A stretch of DNA of 64,000 nucleotides. Origin: Streptomyces angustmyceticus (GTDB lineage Bacteria; Actinomycetota; Actinomycetes; Streptomycetales; Streptomycetaceae). The notes beneath the pieces were generated by a model, which was given only the letters and a program-made list of their open reading frames with translations, did no database searches and had not been told where the DNA came from. The DNA is taken from the NCBI RefSeq assembly GCF_019933235.1, contig NZ_CP082945.1, positions 6,547,501 to 6,611,500 on the forward strand, in the 5' to 3' direction. A program made the translations under genes and the position numbers. Positions 17,087 through 25,486 of the stretch are shown here, in pieces (position 1 is the stretch's first letter; every line of letters starts with the position of its first letter).

Positions 17087-17296
17087 CTACCTGCCGGAGT
17101 CGACGTCGGTGACCTTGCCGTGCCTGACGACCGAGTCGGGGCCGGGAGACATGATCGCCTCATGACCGTCCTCGGCGCGGACGCGATAGGGCGGATCGCC
17201 GTTCGGGCCCAGTACTTCGACGATTTCGACGACCTTGTCGTGATGCCCGACGGTCCTGCCGTGCACCACCAGCCGGTCGCCCCTGCTTGCATGCAT
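17087..17296 (-). CDS. DUF1918 small protein
   Basis: A 69-residue protein starting MHASRGDRLVVHGRTVG, containing the DUF1918 pattern: GDRLVVHGRTVGHHDKVVEIVEVLG, PYRVRAEDGHEAIMSPGPDSVV. It is predicted as one compact beta-rich SH3-like domain. Function is unknown. The ATG at 17296 is preceded by GGACCCTG. The 275 bases between this gene and the transporter stop contain nothing I can name; the DUF1918 promoter should lie there. Confidence 0.85.
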   Translation of the reverse strand: MHASRGDRLVVHGRTVGHHDKVVEIVEVLGPNGDPPYRVRAEDGHEAIMSPGPDSVVRHGKVTDVDSGR

Positions 17297-17571
17297 CAGG
17301 GTCCTCCCCGCCTCGGGGCGGCCGTACGTCCGGACGGCCGGCTGAGCGGCGGCCGGCGGTTGAACGGCCAACGATGTTGCTCGGTTACGGACCTGGCGCG
17401 GCCCGGACGGCGGTACCTGCCGTCGCGGCAAGTTTACGTCCGCGGGCGGTCGCCGCACCCGGAAAAGTGCGGGTTCCTCCCGTTCTGCGGTGACGGTGCC
17501 GAGGGTCATTGGCACCGATGCCGGGGGGCAGCGGTGCGGGCGCGCCGTACGGTCGGCGGCTCGCCGGACGG

Positions 17572-18549
17572 TCATCGGCTCCGCTGGGTGACCGCGATGC
17601 ACACCAGGACCGCCACCGCCGCGACGGGGGCGGCGGGCGGCAGGTGCTCGCCGAGCAGCAGCACGGACCAGACCAGGGTCAGCAGCGGCTGGGCCAGCTG
17701 GAGCTGGCTCGCCTTGGAGATGCCGATCGCGGCCATCCCGCGGTACCAGACGACCAGCCCGAGGAACTGCGAGCCGACCGCCAGCCACAGCAGCCCGGCG
17801 ACCGAGTGCGCCGTGAGCCGCACCGGCTCCGCGGACAGCGCGAACGCCGTGCCCGTCACCGTCACCGGAAGCGCCAGCACCAGCGCCCAGCCGATCACCT
17901 GCCAGCCGGGCATGTGGCGGGCGAGCCGGCCGCCCTCGGTGTAGCCGGCCGCGCACACCAGCAGCGCCGCGAACAGCAGCAGGTCGCCGCGGCCCGGCGC
18001 CCCGCCGCTCTGCTGCACCGCGAAGCCGATGACGACGACGGCGCCGACCAGCGAGGCGGCCCAGAACGTGCGGGAGGGCCGGGCGCCGGTCCGTACGGCC
18101 GAGCAGGCGGCGGTGGTCAGCGGCAGCAGGCCGACCACGACGGCCGCGTGCGAGGTGGTGGAGGTCTGCAGCGCGAGCGTGGTCAGCAGCGGGAAGCCGA
18201 GGACCACACCGCCCGCGACGACCGCGATGCCGGTCCAGTGGCGCCGCTCGGGGAGGCGCACCCGGAGCACGGCCAGCGCGCCCCCGGCCAGGACGGCCGC
18301 CAGCACGCTGCGCAGCATCACCACCGTCCACGCGCTCATGCCCTCCAGCGCCCAGGCGGTGGCGGGGAACGTGAGGGAGAACGCGGCGACGCCGAGCGCG
18401 GCGAGCAGGGCGCCGCCGGTGAGGGGGGTGCGGCGGGCCGGGGCCGGGGTGGCCGGAGCGGAAGACGGGTCCGGGACGGCGGTGGCCGGGGCCTCCGGGG
18501 TGCCGACCGCTATCGTGGCGGTCGCGATAGCGCTATCGTTGTCTCTCAT
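17572..18549 (-). CDS. EamA/DMT-family transporter
   Basis: An integral membrane protein of 325 residues with ten predicted helices in two EamA halves (about 45-175 and 190-320). After a disordered Ala/Pro/Thr N-terminus come GALLAALGVAAFSLTFPATAW, the WTVVMLRSVLAAVLAGGAL helix and, near the end, SKASQLQLAQPLLTLVWSVLLLGE, a typical second-repeat signature. These transporters export amino acids or other metabolites. The ATG at 18549 overlaps the ATG of the divergent MocR gene inside the same CATG, so each promoter must sit inside the other gene or both are leaderless. The pairing suggests the MocR regulator controls this transporter. Confidence 0.85.
   Translation of the reverse strand: MRDNDSAIATATIAVGTPEAPATAVPDPSSAPATPAPARRTPLTGGALLAALGVAAFSLTFPATAWALEGMSAWTVVMLRSVLAAVLAGGALAVLRVRLPERRHWTGIAVVAGGVVLGFPLLTTLALQTSTTSHAAVVVGLLPLTTAACSAVRTGARPSRTFWAASLVGAVVVIGFAVQQSGGAPGRGDLLLFAALLVCAAGYTEGGRLARHMPGWQVIGWALVLALPVTVTGTAFALSAEPVRLTAHSVAGLLWLAVGSQFLGLVVWYRGMAAIGISKASQLQLAQPLLTLVWSVLLLGEHLPPAAPVAAVAVLVCIAVTQRSR
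18525..18538. promoter_or_regulatory. Perfect 14-bp palindrome at the divergent DMT/MocR starts
   Basis: CGATAGCGCTATCG is fully symmetric and a third half-site CTATCG lies at 18510-18515. It sits 10-24 bases upstream of the MocR ATG and inside the first codons of the transporter. Position and symmetry suggest an operator for the MocR protein (inference). Confidence 0.55.
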
Positions 18550-20053
18550 GCATGAGCGTAGCAGTGGGGCAGAACTCGCCGCGACCCTGCGCAGCGAGCT
18601 GAAGCGCTACTCTCCAGGTGAGAAGCTGCCGTCCAGTCGTGCCCTCGTGGAGCGGCATCGGGTCAGCCCGGTGACCGTCTCCCGGGCGCTCGCCGAGCTG
18701 GTGGCGGAGGGCCTGGTCGTGACCCGGCCGGGCGCGGGGGCCTTCCGGGCCGAGCCGCGCGGCGCGGCGCCGCAGCCGGCCGACACCTCCTGGCAGGAGA
18801 TCGCGCTGAGCGCCGAGCCGGCCGGCGACCAGGTGCCGCGCAGCGTCGACGCCTCGGGAGTGCTGGCCACGCTCGCCACCCCCGCCGCCGGTGTCATCGC
18901 ACTCGTCGGTGGCTATCTGCACCCCGACCTGCAGCCCGAACGGGCCCTCGCCGCGGCTCTGGCACGGGCCGGACGGCGGCCCGGAGCCTGGGCCCGGCCC
19001 ACGATCGGGGGCGTGCCCGAGCTGCGCGCCTGGTTCGCCCGGGAGATCGCCGGACCCGGCGGCGCGCTCTCCGCCGGCGACGTCCTGATCACCGGCGGCG
19101 GCCAGAGCGCGCTGACCGCCGCACTGCGCGCCCTGGCCGCCCCCGGCGCCCCGGTGCTCGTCGAGTCCCCGACCTACCCCGGCATGCTGGCCGTGGCCCG
19201 CGCCGCCGGGCTGCGGCCGGTGCCCGTCCCCGTGGACGCGGACGGGGTCAGGACGGACCTGCTCGCCGACGCCTTCCGTGCCAGCGGCGCGCGGCTGTTC
19301 GTCTGCCAGCCGCTGTTCCAGAACCCGACCGGGGCGGTGCTGGCCGCCGAGCGGCGGCGCGAGGTGCTGCGCGTGGCCCGGGAGGCGGGCGCCTTCGTGA
19401 TCGAGGACGACTTCGCACGGATGCTGGTCCACGACGACGCCCCCGCGCTGCCGCCCACCCTGGCCGCGGACGACCGGGACGGCACGGTCGTCCATGTCCG
19501 CTCGCTGACCAAGGCGACCTCGCCCCATCTGCGGGTGGGCGCCCTGGCCGCTCGCGGCCCGGTGCTCGACCGGCTGCGCGCCATCCAGGTCGTCGACAGC
19601 TTCTTCGTGCCCGGCCCGCTCCAGGAGGCCGCCCTCGAACTCGTCGGATCGCCCGCCTGGAGCCGCCATCTGCGGGTGATCGCCGCCGAGTTGACCGTCC
19701 GCCGCACGGCCCTGACCACGGCCCTGCGCGCGCGGCTGCCCGCGCTCGTCGAGCGGGGCATGGGGCACGGCGCGGCGTTCGGGCACGACGCCGCGCCCGG
19801 GGGCCTGTACGTCCCGCCGGGCGGCTACCAGCTCTGGCTGCGGCTGCCCGACGGCACCGACGAGGGCGCGCTGACCGGGGCGGCGCTGCGGGCGGGCGTC
19901 GCGGTCGCGGCCGGCCGCCCGTACTTCGCCGCCGAGCCGCCGGCCGCGCACCTGCGGCTGAGCTTCTCGGCCGCGTCCGGCGCCGCCGAACTCACCGAAG
20001 GCGTCCGCCGGCTGCGTACGGCGTGCGAGGAGCTGGGAGTGCCGACGGGCTGA
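18548..20053 (+). CDS. MocR/PdxR-like GntR regulator with aminotransferase domain
   Basis: A 501-residue transcription factor: an N-terminal GntR winged helix (about 1-70; LPSSRALVERHRVSPVTVSRALAELVAEGLVV) joined to a fold-type I aminotransferase-like domain (about 110-495). The PLP lysine region HVRSLTKATSPHLRVGAL is intact (Lys at about 319), as are the substrate-side QNPTGAVL and the DDFARML segments. MocR proteins sense PLP or amines and are usually autoregulated; several control vitamin B6 genes, others a neighbouring transporter. No pdx gene is nearby, so control of the divergent DMT gene is more likely here. Start ATG 18548 (MHERSS). Confidence 0.88.
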   Translation: MHERSSGAELAATLRSELKRYSPGEKLPSSRALVERHRVSPVTVSRALAELVAEGLVVTRPGAGAFRAEPRGAAPQPADTSWQEIALSAEPAGDQVPRSVDASGVLATLATPAAGVIALVGGYLHPDLQPERALAAALARAGRRPGAWARPTIGGVPELRAWFAREIAGPGGALSAGDVLITGGGQSALTAALRALAAPGAPVLVESPTYPGMLAVARAAGLRPVPVPVDADGVRTDLLADAFRASGARLFVCQPLFQNPTGAVLAAERRREVLRVAREAGAFVIEDDFARMLVHDDAPALPPTLAADDRDGTVVHVRSLTKATSPHLRVGALAARGPVLDRLRAIQVVDSFFVPGPLQEAALELVGSPAWSRHLRVIAAELTVRRTALTTALRARLPALVERGMGHGAAFGHDAAPGGLYVPPGGYQLWLRLPDGTDEGALTGAALRAGVAVAAGRPYFAAEPPAAHLRLSFSAASGAAELTEGVRRLRTACEELGVPTG

Positions 20054-20170
20054 CGGGCCGGGCGGCGGGTGGCCCTCCGCGGCCGGGCCCCGGGGGACGC
20101 CCGTCTCCTGGCCCGTGCGCGCCGCCCCACCGGTTCGACGCCGCCCCCGCCGCTCTGCGAACCTCCCGGC

Positions 20171-20623
20171 ATGAACGATCACGCCCTCGACGGCTACGAG
20201 ATCTCCACCGACCCGGCGCGCCTGGACTCCGGCCTGGTCCACCACTGGCTGGCCGCCGACTCCTACTGGGCCGTGGGCCGCTCCAGGGAGCAGCACGACC
20301 GCGCCGTCGCGGGCTCGCTCAACTTCGGCCTGTACGAGACGGGTTCCGGACGGCAGGCCGGCTACGCCCGGGTCGTCACCGACCACGCCACCTTCGCCTG
20401 GCTCTGCGACGTCTACATCGGCCGCGACGACCGCGGCCGGGGCCTGGGCACCGCCCTGGTCGAGGCGGTCGCCGATCACCTGGCGCCCTGCGGCCTGAGC
20501 CGGCTGACGCTCGCCACCAAGGACGCCCACGGCGTGTACGAGAAGATCGGCTTCCGCCCCCTGGTCTCCCCGGAACAGTGGATGACCCTCGGGCTGGTCG
20601 ACCCGGGACCTGTCGAGATGTGA
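20171..20623 (+). CDS. GNAT-family N-acetyltransferase
   Basis: A 150-residue acetyl-CoA-dependent acyltransferase. The acetyl-CoA loop reads DVYIGRDDRGRGLGTALVEAV (about 80-100; Q/RxxGxG/A as RGRGLG) and the C-terminal strand YEKIGFRPL is typical. ATG 20171 is chosen over longer upstream frames because the sequence before it has no family similarity and runs against the previous gene's end. The HHWLAADSYWAVGRSREQHDRAV segment resembles a Streptomyces GNAT group annotated only as acetyltransferase. Substrate unknown. Confidence 0.85.
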   Translation: MNDHALDGYEISTDPARLDSGLVHHWLAADSYWAVGRSREQHDRAVAGSLNFGLYETGSGRQAGYARVVTDHATFAWLCDVYIGRDDRGRGLGTALVEAVADHLAPCGLSRLTLATKDAHGVYEKIGFRPLVSPEQWMTLGLVDPGPVEM

Positions 20624-20666
20624 TCAACCGGGGTCACCGGGCCGGTGCCGCTCTTACCATCGGCGG

Positions 20667-21236
20667 ATGAGCGTCCGACTCAAGCTGCTCGCCGCCGGCC
20701 GCAGCTCCTCCCTGCTCGGAACGCGGTTCGGCGACGACCGCCCGCTCGACTCCGCGGGATGGCGCGAGGTGGAGCGGGCCGCGCCCGTCCTGTGCCGGCT
20801 CGCCGCCGCCGAACTGCGCTACTGCTCGCCGTCCGCCCGCTGCCGGGACACCGGCGAGGCCCTCGGGCTGCGCCCGCTCGCCCAGCCGGCGCTGCGCGAC
20901 TGCGACATGGGGCGCTGGCACGGCCGCACCCTGGGCGAGGTGGCCGCCGGGGAGCCGCAGGCGGTGGAGACCTGGCTGGCCGACCCGGGCTCGGCGCCGC
21001 ACGGCGGGGAGTCCCTGCTGGCGTTCATCACCCGCATCGGCCGCTGGCTGGACACCCGGCCGGTCGAGGACGCCGACGGGCTGCTGGCGGTCGCCGAACC
21101 CGGGGTCGTCCGCGCCGCCCTGATCTACGCGCTGCAGGCGCCCCCGCACTCGTACTGGCGGATAGACGTCCAGCCGCTGTCGGTGGCCACCCTCACCGGC
21201 CGCTCCGGCGCGTGGGACCTCCAACTGGAGGCGTGA
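20667..21236 (+). CDS. Histidine-phosphatase-fold protein lacking both catalytic histidines
   Basis: The 189 residues follow the phosphoglycerate-mutase/CobC-like pattern: PLDSAGWREVERAAPVL, YCSPSARCRDTGEALGL, LRDCDMGRWHGRTLGEV, PHGGESLLAFITRIGRWLD and WRIDVQPLSVATL. The N-terminal phospho-acceptor motif RHGE, however, reads AAGR (about residues 9-12), and the second histidine site reads AEPGVVRAAL (about 141-150). Both catalytic histidines are therefore replaced, so it is unlikely to be an active phosphatase and may be a binding or scaffold protein. Similar degenerate members occur in Streptomyces. The ATG at 20667 is 44 bases after the GNAT stop. Confidence 0.75.
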   Translation: MSVRLKLLAAGRSSSLLGTRFGDDRPLDSAGWREVERAAPVLCRLAAAELRYCSPSARCRDTGEALGLRPLAQPALRDCDMGRWHGRTLGEVAAGEPQAVETWLADPGSAPHGGESLLAFITRIGRWLDTRPVEDADGLLAVAEPGVVRAALIYALQAPPHSYWRIDVQPLSVATLTGRSGAWDLQLEA

Positions 21237-21442
21237 GACGGCGGGTCGCCGGTGGTGCGCCGCCCGCCGGCCGTCCCGGCGCACCACCCGGAAAGCCCAT
21301 CCCGGCCGTTCCGCCGTCCGGGGCGTACGCACCCGTGTGACCTGCGGGAAGAGGCGGCGGGCGGGCCCGGCCGGCGGAAGTCGGCCCCGTCGGGCCGCAC
21401 CATCGAGGTGCGCACCGCCGGGCCGGGCGCTTCTCTCGGGGT

Positions 21443-22186
21443 ATGCACATACGCCACATTCCTCCCTACGCGCTGGCCGCCGGCGCCCTGGTGGTGTCCG
21501 TCCTGCTGTTCGGCGACGACAAGGGCGCCGACGCCGCGACCGGGGCCGTCACCGGAACGGTGGCGGAAAGCGCCGGGACCGCCGGGACCGCCGAGGCCGA
21601 CGCGACCGCCGGGGCCGCCGGGGCCGGCACGTCGGACACCGCCTCCGCCGTGGTCGTCCGGCCCGAACCGGTGGCACCGGGCGCCGCCTTCTCGGTCTCC
21701 GACGGCGGCCGCTGCTCCGGCGACACCGCGGAGGCCGTCTTCGACGACGCCGGCCTCCCCGCGGTGCGGCTCTCCGCACAGAGCGGCGGGCTCGGCGGCA
21801 CCGCGACCGTGCCGGAGGGCACCGCGCCCGGCTCCTACCGGGTCACGCTCACCTGCGGCGGCGCGTCGGGAGCCCGGCAGAGCGCCCTGGACACCGGCCG
21901 GCCGGGCGGCGACGAGGACAGTGACGCGGCCGACGGCAGCGAGGACCGTGGCGGGCGCGGCGTGGCGTACGGGCAGGAATCCGCCGACGGCACCAGGACC
22001 CTCACCGGCACCATGGTCGTCTCCGACGGCGCCGACGGGGTCGTGCCCCAGGGCGGTGCGGACACCGGCCTCGGCGGCGCGGCCGGCACCGGCCGGGCGG
22101 CCACCACCGCGGGCGGTGTGCTGCTGCTCGCGGCGGCCGGCTGGGGTGCCCTCGCCCGCCGGCGCTCCCGCGCCGCCCGGAGCTGA
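21443..22186 (+). CDS. Predicted secreted, C-terminally anchored protein of unknown function
   Basis: Not recognised. The 247 residues start with a short signal-like helix (PPYALAAGALVVSVLLFG), then an Ala/Gly/Thr-rich linker, a beta-rich segment with one pair of cysteines (RCSGDTAEAVF and VTLTCGGASG, about 90-140), a charged low-complexity stretch, and a final hydrophobic helix followed by ARRRSR. This is the shape of a wall- or membrane-attached protein. A sortase motif of the LAxTG type is not present, though AGTGRA precedes the helix. It sits four bases before the next small exported protein and is probably cotranscribed with it. Confidence 0.6.
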   Translation: MHIRHIPPYALAAGALVVSVLLFGDDKGADAATGAVTGTVAESAGTAGTAEADATAGAAGAGTSDTASAVVVRPEPVAPGAAFSVSDGGRCSGDTAEAVFDDAGLPAVRLSAQSGGLGGTATVPEGTAPGSYRVTLTCGGASGARQSALDTGRPGGDEDSDAADGSEDRGGRGVAYGQESADGTRTLTGTMVVSDGADGVVPQGGADTGLGGAAGTGRAATTAGGVLLLAAAGWGALARRRSRAARS

Positions 22187-22191
22187 CGGCG

Positions 22192-22554
22192 GTGCGCGCG
22201 GATCCACGCTGGCGCGGCCTCGTCCTCGGCCTGGTCACGGTCCTCGCCCTGGCGGGGGTGCTCGCGTGCGCCGCCGTCCGCCTCCGCGCCCAGGAGGCCA
22301 CCAGCGAACTCGACGGCGGCACCCGCACCGTGCCGCGCACCGAGATCGCCAGGACGCTCAGCGGCCAGCTCGCCCTGCCCTTCCGCAACGGGCCCGACGC
22401 GGTGCGCTGCTCCGGTGACCTGCGGCCCGTGCCGTTGGCCGCGGTGCGCTGCACGGCGCACTTCCCCCTCGGCCCGGAGCGGCATCTGAGGGTCGAGGTC
22501 ACCCGCGTCCGCGACAACCAGGTCACCTACCGCCGCCACTCCCTGCCGCGCTGA
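22192..22554 (+). CDS. Small membrane-anchored protein, weakly DUF4333-like
   Basis: A 120-residue protein with one N-terminal hydrophobic helix (GLVLGLVTVLALAGVLACAAV) and an exported C-terminal domain holding two cysteines (VRCSGDLRPVPLAAVRCTAHF) and VEVTRVRDNQVTYR. The paired-cysteine pattern followed by a V-x-V strand resembles DUF4333 domains, but I could not confirm this. The GTG start at 22192 is five bases after the upstream gene's stop, suggesting one operon and a shared envelope role. Confidence 0.6.
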   Translation: MRADPRWRGLVLGLVTVLALAGVLACAAVRLRAQEATSELDGGTRTVPRTEIARTLSGQLALPFRNGPDAVRCSGDLRPVPLAAVRCTAHFPLGPERHLRVEVTRVRDNQVTYRRHSLPR

Positions 22555-22588
22555 GCGATCGCCGGGTCCGCGGTGACGTCCGGGTGGC

Positions 22589-23041
22589 CTACGGCGTGAG
22601 GTCCAGGGCCGCCCGGCCCGACCCGTCCATCAGGAACGGCACCGAGCTGTGGGTGTGGGTGATCCGCCAGTTGCCGTCGATCCTGCGGAGGCCGACGGTG
22701 GCCCGGCTCCACAGCTCCACCTCGAAGCCGTCGGTCTTGGTGCCGCGCATCCGGTTGATGCTGTGGCAGAAGGCGACATCGCCGCCGACCGTGATCTCGA
22801 CCTGGGTCAGCGACACCTCGACCGGCCCCTCCCAGGTGGCGTACCAGTCCTCGACGGCCTTCCGGTCCAGCGCCCGCGGCCCGCGGTACTGCAGCGGCGG
22901 AGCGAGGTTGAAGTCCACCAGGTCCGGCGCGCAGGGGGCGAGGAAGCGCCGCGCGTCCCGTGCCGCCGTCGCGGCCGCCCGGTCCTCCAGCAGCTCCCGG
23001 ATCCGCGTCTCGTCGGTGGTGCGTACGTGGTCGGTGGTCAT
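22589..23041 (-). CDS. SnoaL/NTF2-like protein
   Basis: A 150-residue cone-shaped NTF2-fold protein: helix ETRIRELLEDRAAATAARDARRFLAPCAPDLVDF, then FNLAPPLQYRG, VEITVGGDVAFCHSINRMRG and WRITHTHSSVPF. This is the layout of SnoaL-like and YybH-like proteins, most of which have unknown ligands. ATG 23041 has an excellent GGGAGGACCCTC site. It is followed downstream by nothing on its own strand and stands apart from the LuxR gene. Confidence 0.82.
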   Translation of the reverse strand: MTTDHVRTTDETRIRELLEDRAAATAARDARRFLAPCAPDLVDFNLAPPLQYRGPRALDRKAVEDWYATWEGPVEVSLTQVEITVGGDVAFCHSINRMRGTKTDGFEVELWSRATVGLRRIDGNWRITHTHSSVPFLMDGSGRAALDLTP

Positions 23042-23186
23042 GAGGGTCCTCCCGTCGGGCGGCGCCGCGGCGCCCGGAATCCGTGTGCAACGGGTAGACG
23101 CCGCGGCCCGCGGAAACTCATCGGCGGGGGCGTCCGGGCACCGGCGGGAGCGCGGGAGGACCGGCCCGGCGGGGCGCGAGGCGGCC

Positions 23187-23957
23187 CTACGGCGCGAGCC
23201 GTACCGCCGTCCGCTCCCGGGTCAGCCAGGCGTTCGCCGCCTCGACCCGGCCGCCCACCCGCAGCTTCGCGTAGGCGTGCTCCAGGTGCTTGTCGACGGT
23301 GCGCGGGCTGATCGCCAGCCGGCGGGCGATCTGCTGGTTCGTCAGGCCGCGGGCGAGCAGGGCGAGTACGGCGGACTCGCGGCGGGTGACGGGGGACGGC
23401 GGGGGCGGCGGGGAGAGCCGGTTGAGGACGCGGCTGAGCCGGGTGCGCAGCAGGGCGGCGGCCGCCACGTCGTCGTCGGAGAAGTCGCTGCCGCCGCGGC
23501 TGATGGCCACGCACACCTTCCGCGGCGTCCCGGCGGCGTAGCCCGCGGGGAACGACATCGCGAGCTGCTGCTCGGCGCCCAGCGGCCGGTAGACGTCGGC
23601 GTAGGCGGCGAGGGCGTGGAACTCGCCGCGGGTCTGCAGCGTCGAGCGGCGCATCGGGGTGCCGGGGCCGAGGGTGGTGTGGGCCACGAGGCAGTCGTCG
23701 GCCGCCTCGCGGGCGAACGCGTCCCGGATGTCCTCGGTCAGCAGCCCGGCGGGCAGGGTGAGCGGCCGGTCGGCACAGCCGGCGCGGGGGGACCAGACGA
23801 TGCTGTCGCCGGGAACGGCGCCGAGCAGCAGCGGCAGCAGTGCCGGAACAAGGGTGTCCTCGTCGACGGCATCGATCAGGAGGTCCACGACGGCGAGGAT
23901 CCGCCGCAGGCCGGCCTCCGCGGCCGCGCTCATACCTCCAGCGTGCCGAGGGGGCAC
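23187..23957 (-). CDS. LuxR-type transcriptional regulator
   Basis: A 256-residue regulator. An N-terminal sensor-like domain of unknown type (about 10-180; LGAVPGDSIVWSPRAGC, HALAAYADVYRPLGAEQQLAMSFP) is followed by a C-terminal LuxR helix-turn-helix (about 190-250: VTRRESAVLALLARGLTNQQIARRLAIS, RTVDKHLEHAYAKL). There is no receiver domain. The start is uncertain: GTG 23957 gives the full frame, while ATG 23933 (MSAAAEAG) has GGAGG immediately before it with unusually short spacing. The target genes are unknown. Confidence 0.82.
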   Translation of the reverse strand: MPPRHAGGMSAAAEAGLRRILAVVDLLIDAVDEDTLVPALLPLLLGAVPGDSIVWSPRAGCADRPLTLPAGLLTEDIRDAFAREAADDCLVAHTTLGPGTPMRRSTLQTRGEFHALAAYADVYRPLGAEQQLAMSFPAGYAAGTPRKVCVAISRGGSDFSDDDVAAAALLRTRLSRVLNRLSPPPPPSPVTRRESAVLALLARGLTNQQIARRLAISPRTVDKHLEHAYAKLRVGGRVEAANAWLTRERTAVRLAP

Positions 23958-24018
23958 AGGGCAGTCAAGCGAGGCCCACCCGGCCGGCCGGGGGAAGACC
24001 GGCCGGGCGCGTCAGGCG

Positions 24019-25107
24019 CTAACGCCCGACGGCATAGACGCGGTTGACGGGGCTCGTCGCGGCGAGACGCCAGTGGTGGAGTCCGGCCTCGTCGGCGATC
24101 CGCCGCATCGCCTCCTCACCCGCGTGGTTCCCCAGTGCCTGCGGACCGTGCTGGGCCAGTGCGGACGGCAGGCAGACGGCGACCGAGCCGGCGGTCAGCG
24201 CCCGGCCGACGGGGTTGGCGTTCTCCTGGGCGTTGGCCGAGGCGTTGGGCTCGACGAGCATGCAGGTGCCGCCGTCGGCCAGGGCCTGTTCGGCGTGGTG
24301 CAGGGCGCCGCCCGGATCGCCGATGTCGTGCAGGCAGTCGAAGAACGTGATCAGGTCGAAGTCCCGGCCCGGGAAGTCCTGGGCGCCGGCGACCCGGAAG
24401 CTGACCCGGTCGTCCACCCCCTGCTCGGCCGCGATGCCGCGGGCCGCCTCGATGGAGGGGCGGTGGAAGTCGAAGCCCTCGAAGCGCGACCGGGGGAAGG
24501 CCCGGGCCATGAGCGTCGTGGAGTAGCCGTAGCCGCATCCCACGTCCGCGACGCGCGCGCCGCGCTCCAGCTTCTCCACCACCCCGTCCAGCGCGGTCAG
24601 CCACTCCGGTACCAGCGCGGCCGAGTAGCCGGGGCGGAAGAACTTCGCGGTGCCGGCGAACAGCGCGGGACCGTGTTCCTCCCAGCCGATGCCCTCGCCC
24701 GTGCGGAAGGCGTCCATCAGGATGTCCTCGGTGGCGTAGATCGCTTGCAGCACGGTGGCGAAGCCCGCCGCGTACGTCGGCAGATCCGGGTCCGCCAGGA
24801 CGGCGGCGTGCTCGTCGGGCAGCAGGTAGGTGTCGGTGTCGGGCGCGTAGCGCAGGTACTCGCCGGCGACCTGGGCGGCCAGCCATTCGCGGACGTAGCG
24901 TTCGACCAGCCCCGTACGGGCGGCGAGCTGCGCGGAGGTGAGCGGTCCCGCGCCGGCCATGGCCGCGTACAGGCCGAGCCGGTCGCCGAGCGAGGTGCAC
25001 AGGCCGGCGACCGCGGCGCCGCTGTCGGCGATCACCCGCTCCAGGAACCGCTGCACCCGGTCCTCGTCCGGCCCGGACGCCGGGGTGGCACCGGCGGCGG
25101 TCGTCAT
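24019..25107 (-). CDS. Class I SAM-dependent methyltransferase with N-terminal winged helix
   Basis: A 362-residue enzyme. Residues 15-100 form a winged-helix dimerisation domain (LGLYAAMAGAGPLTSAQLAARTGL, YVREWLAAQVAGEYLRY), as in plant-type and antibiotic O-methyltransferases. The catalytic domain shows motif I VADVGCGYGYSTTLMARAFP (about 185-204), then GFDFHRPSIEAAR and DLITFFDCLHDIGDPGGALHH. ATG 25107 is preceded by GAGGTGAGGGCC. Members are often annotated as UbiE-like or transcriptional regulators; the methyl acceptor is unknown. It is divergent from the DUF1059 gene. Confidence 0.87.
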   Translation of the reverse strand: MTTAAGATPASGPDEDRVQRFLERVIADSGAAVAGLCTSLGDRLGLYAAMAGAGPLTSAQLAARTGLVERYVREWLAAQVAGEYLRYAPDTDTYLLPDEHAAVLADPDLPTYAAGFATVLQAIYATEDILMDAFRTGEGIGWEEHGPALFAGTAKFFRPGYSAALVPEWLTALDGVVEKLERGARVADVGCGYGYSTTLMARAFPRSRFEGFDFHRPSIEAARGIAAEQGVDDRVSFRVAGAQDFPGRDFDLITFFDCLHDIGDPGGALHHAEQALADGGTCMLVEPNASANAQENANPVGRALTAGSVAVCLPSALAQHGPQALGNHAGEEAMRRIADEAGLHHWRLAATSPVNRVYAVGR

Positions 25108-25224
25108 GGCCCTCACCTCCTCGCCCCTCCACTGCACAGGACGGCCACCGCGCGCGCCATACGGGATTCGCCGTATACGTCGCCGCGGCGCCCCGGCCGA
25201 GACTGGGGGAGAGGAGGTGCCCTC

Positions 25225-25416
25225 ATGCGCAAGAAGGTCGACTGCCGGGATTACCCGAGTGAGATGAACTGCACCCTCGTCATCGCGGGCGAGGAGGAGG
25301 AAGTCGTCCGCGCCGCCAGCGAGCACGCCGTATCCGTCCACGGCCACCAGGACAGCCCGGAGCTGCGGGAACAGATCAGGGCGTCGCTGAAGGACGAGGT
25401 TCCGCAGCACGCCTGA
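25225..25416 (+). CDS. DUF1059 small protein
   Basis: A 63-residue protein, MRKKVDCRDYPSEMNCTLVIAG..., with two cysteines spaced as in DUF1059 (DCRDYPSEMNC) and the helix EEEVVRAASEHAVSVHGHQD. It is a compact single domain of unknown function, frequently beside redox or methyltransferase genes. ATG 25225 has a strong GAGGAGGTG site nine bases upstream. Divergent from the methyltransferase with 117 bases between starts. Confidence 0.88.
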   Translation: MRKKVDCRDYPSEMNCTLVIAGEEEEVVRAASEHAVSVHGHQDSPELREQIRASLKDEVPQHA

Positions 25417-25486
25417 GGCGCGGCTGCGGCCCGCCGCCCCGGCCGGGGCGGCGGGGTCGCCGCGCCCGGATACGGTCGGGCTGCCG

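Noticed and set aside
24019..25410. Longer start for the winged-helix methyltransferase
   Set aside because: The extra 101 residues overlap the DUF1059 gene on the other strand and have no family similarity; ATG 25107 has a good ribosome site.
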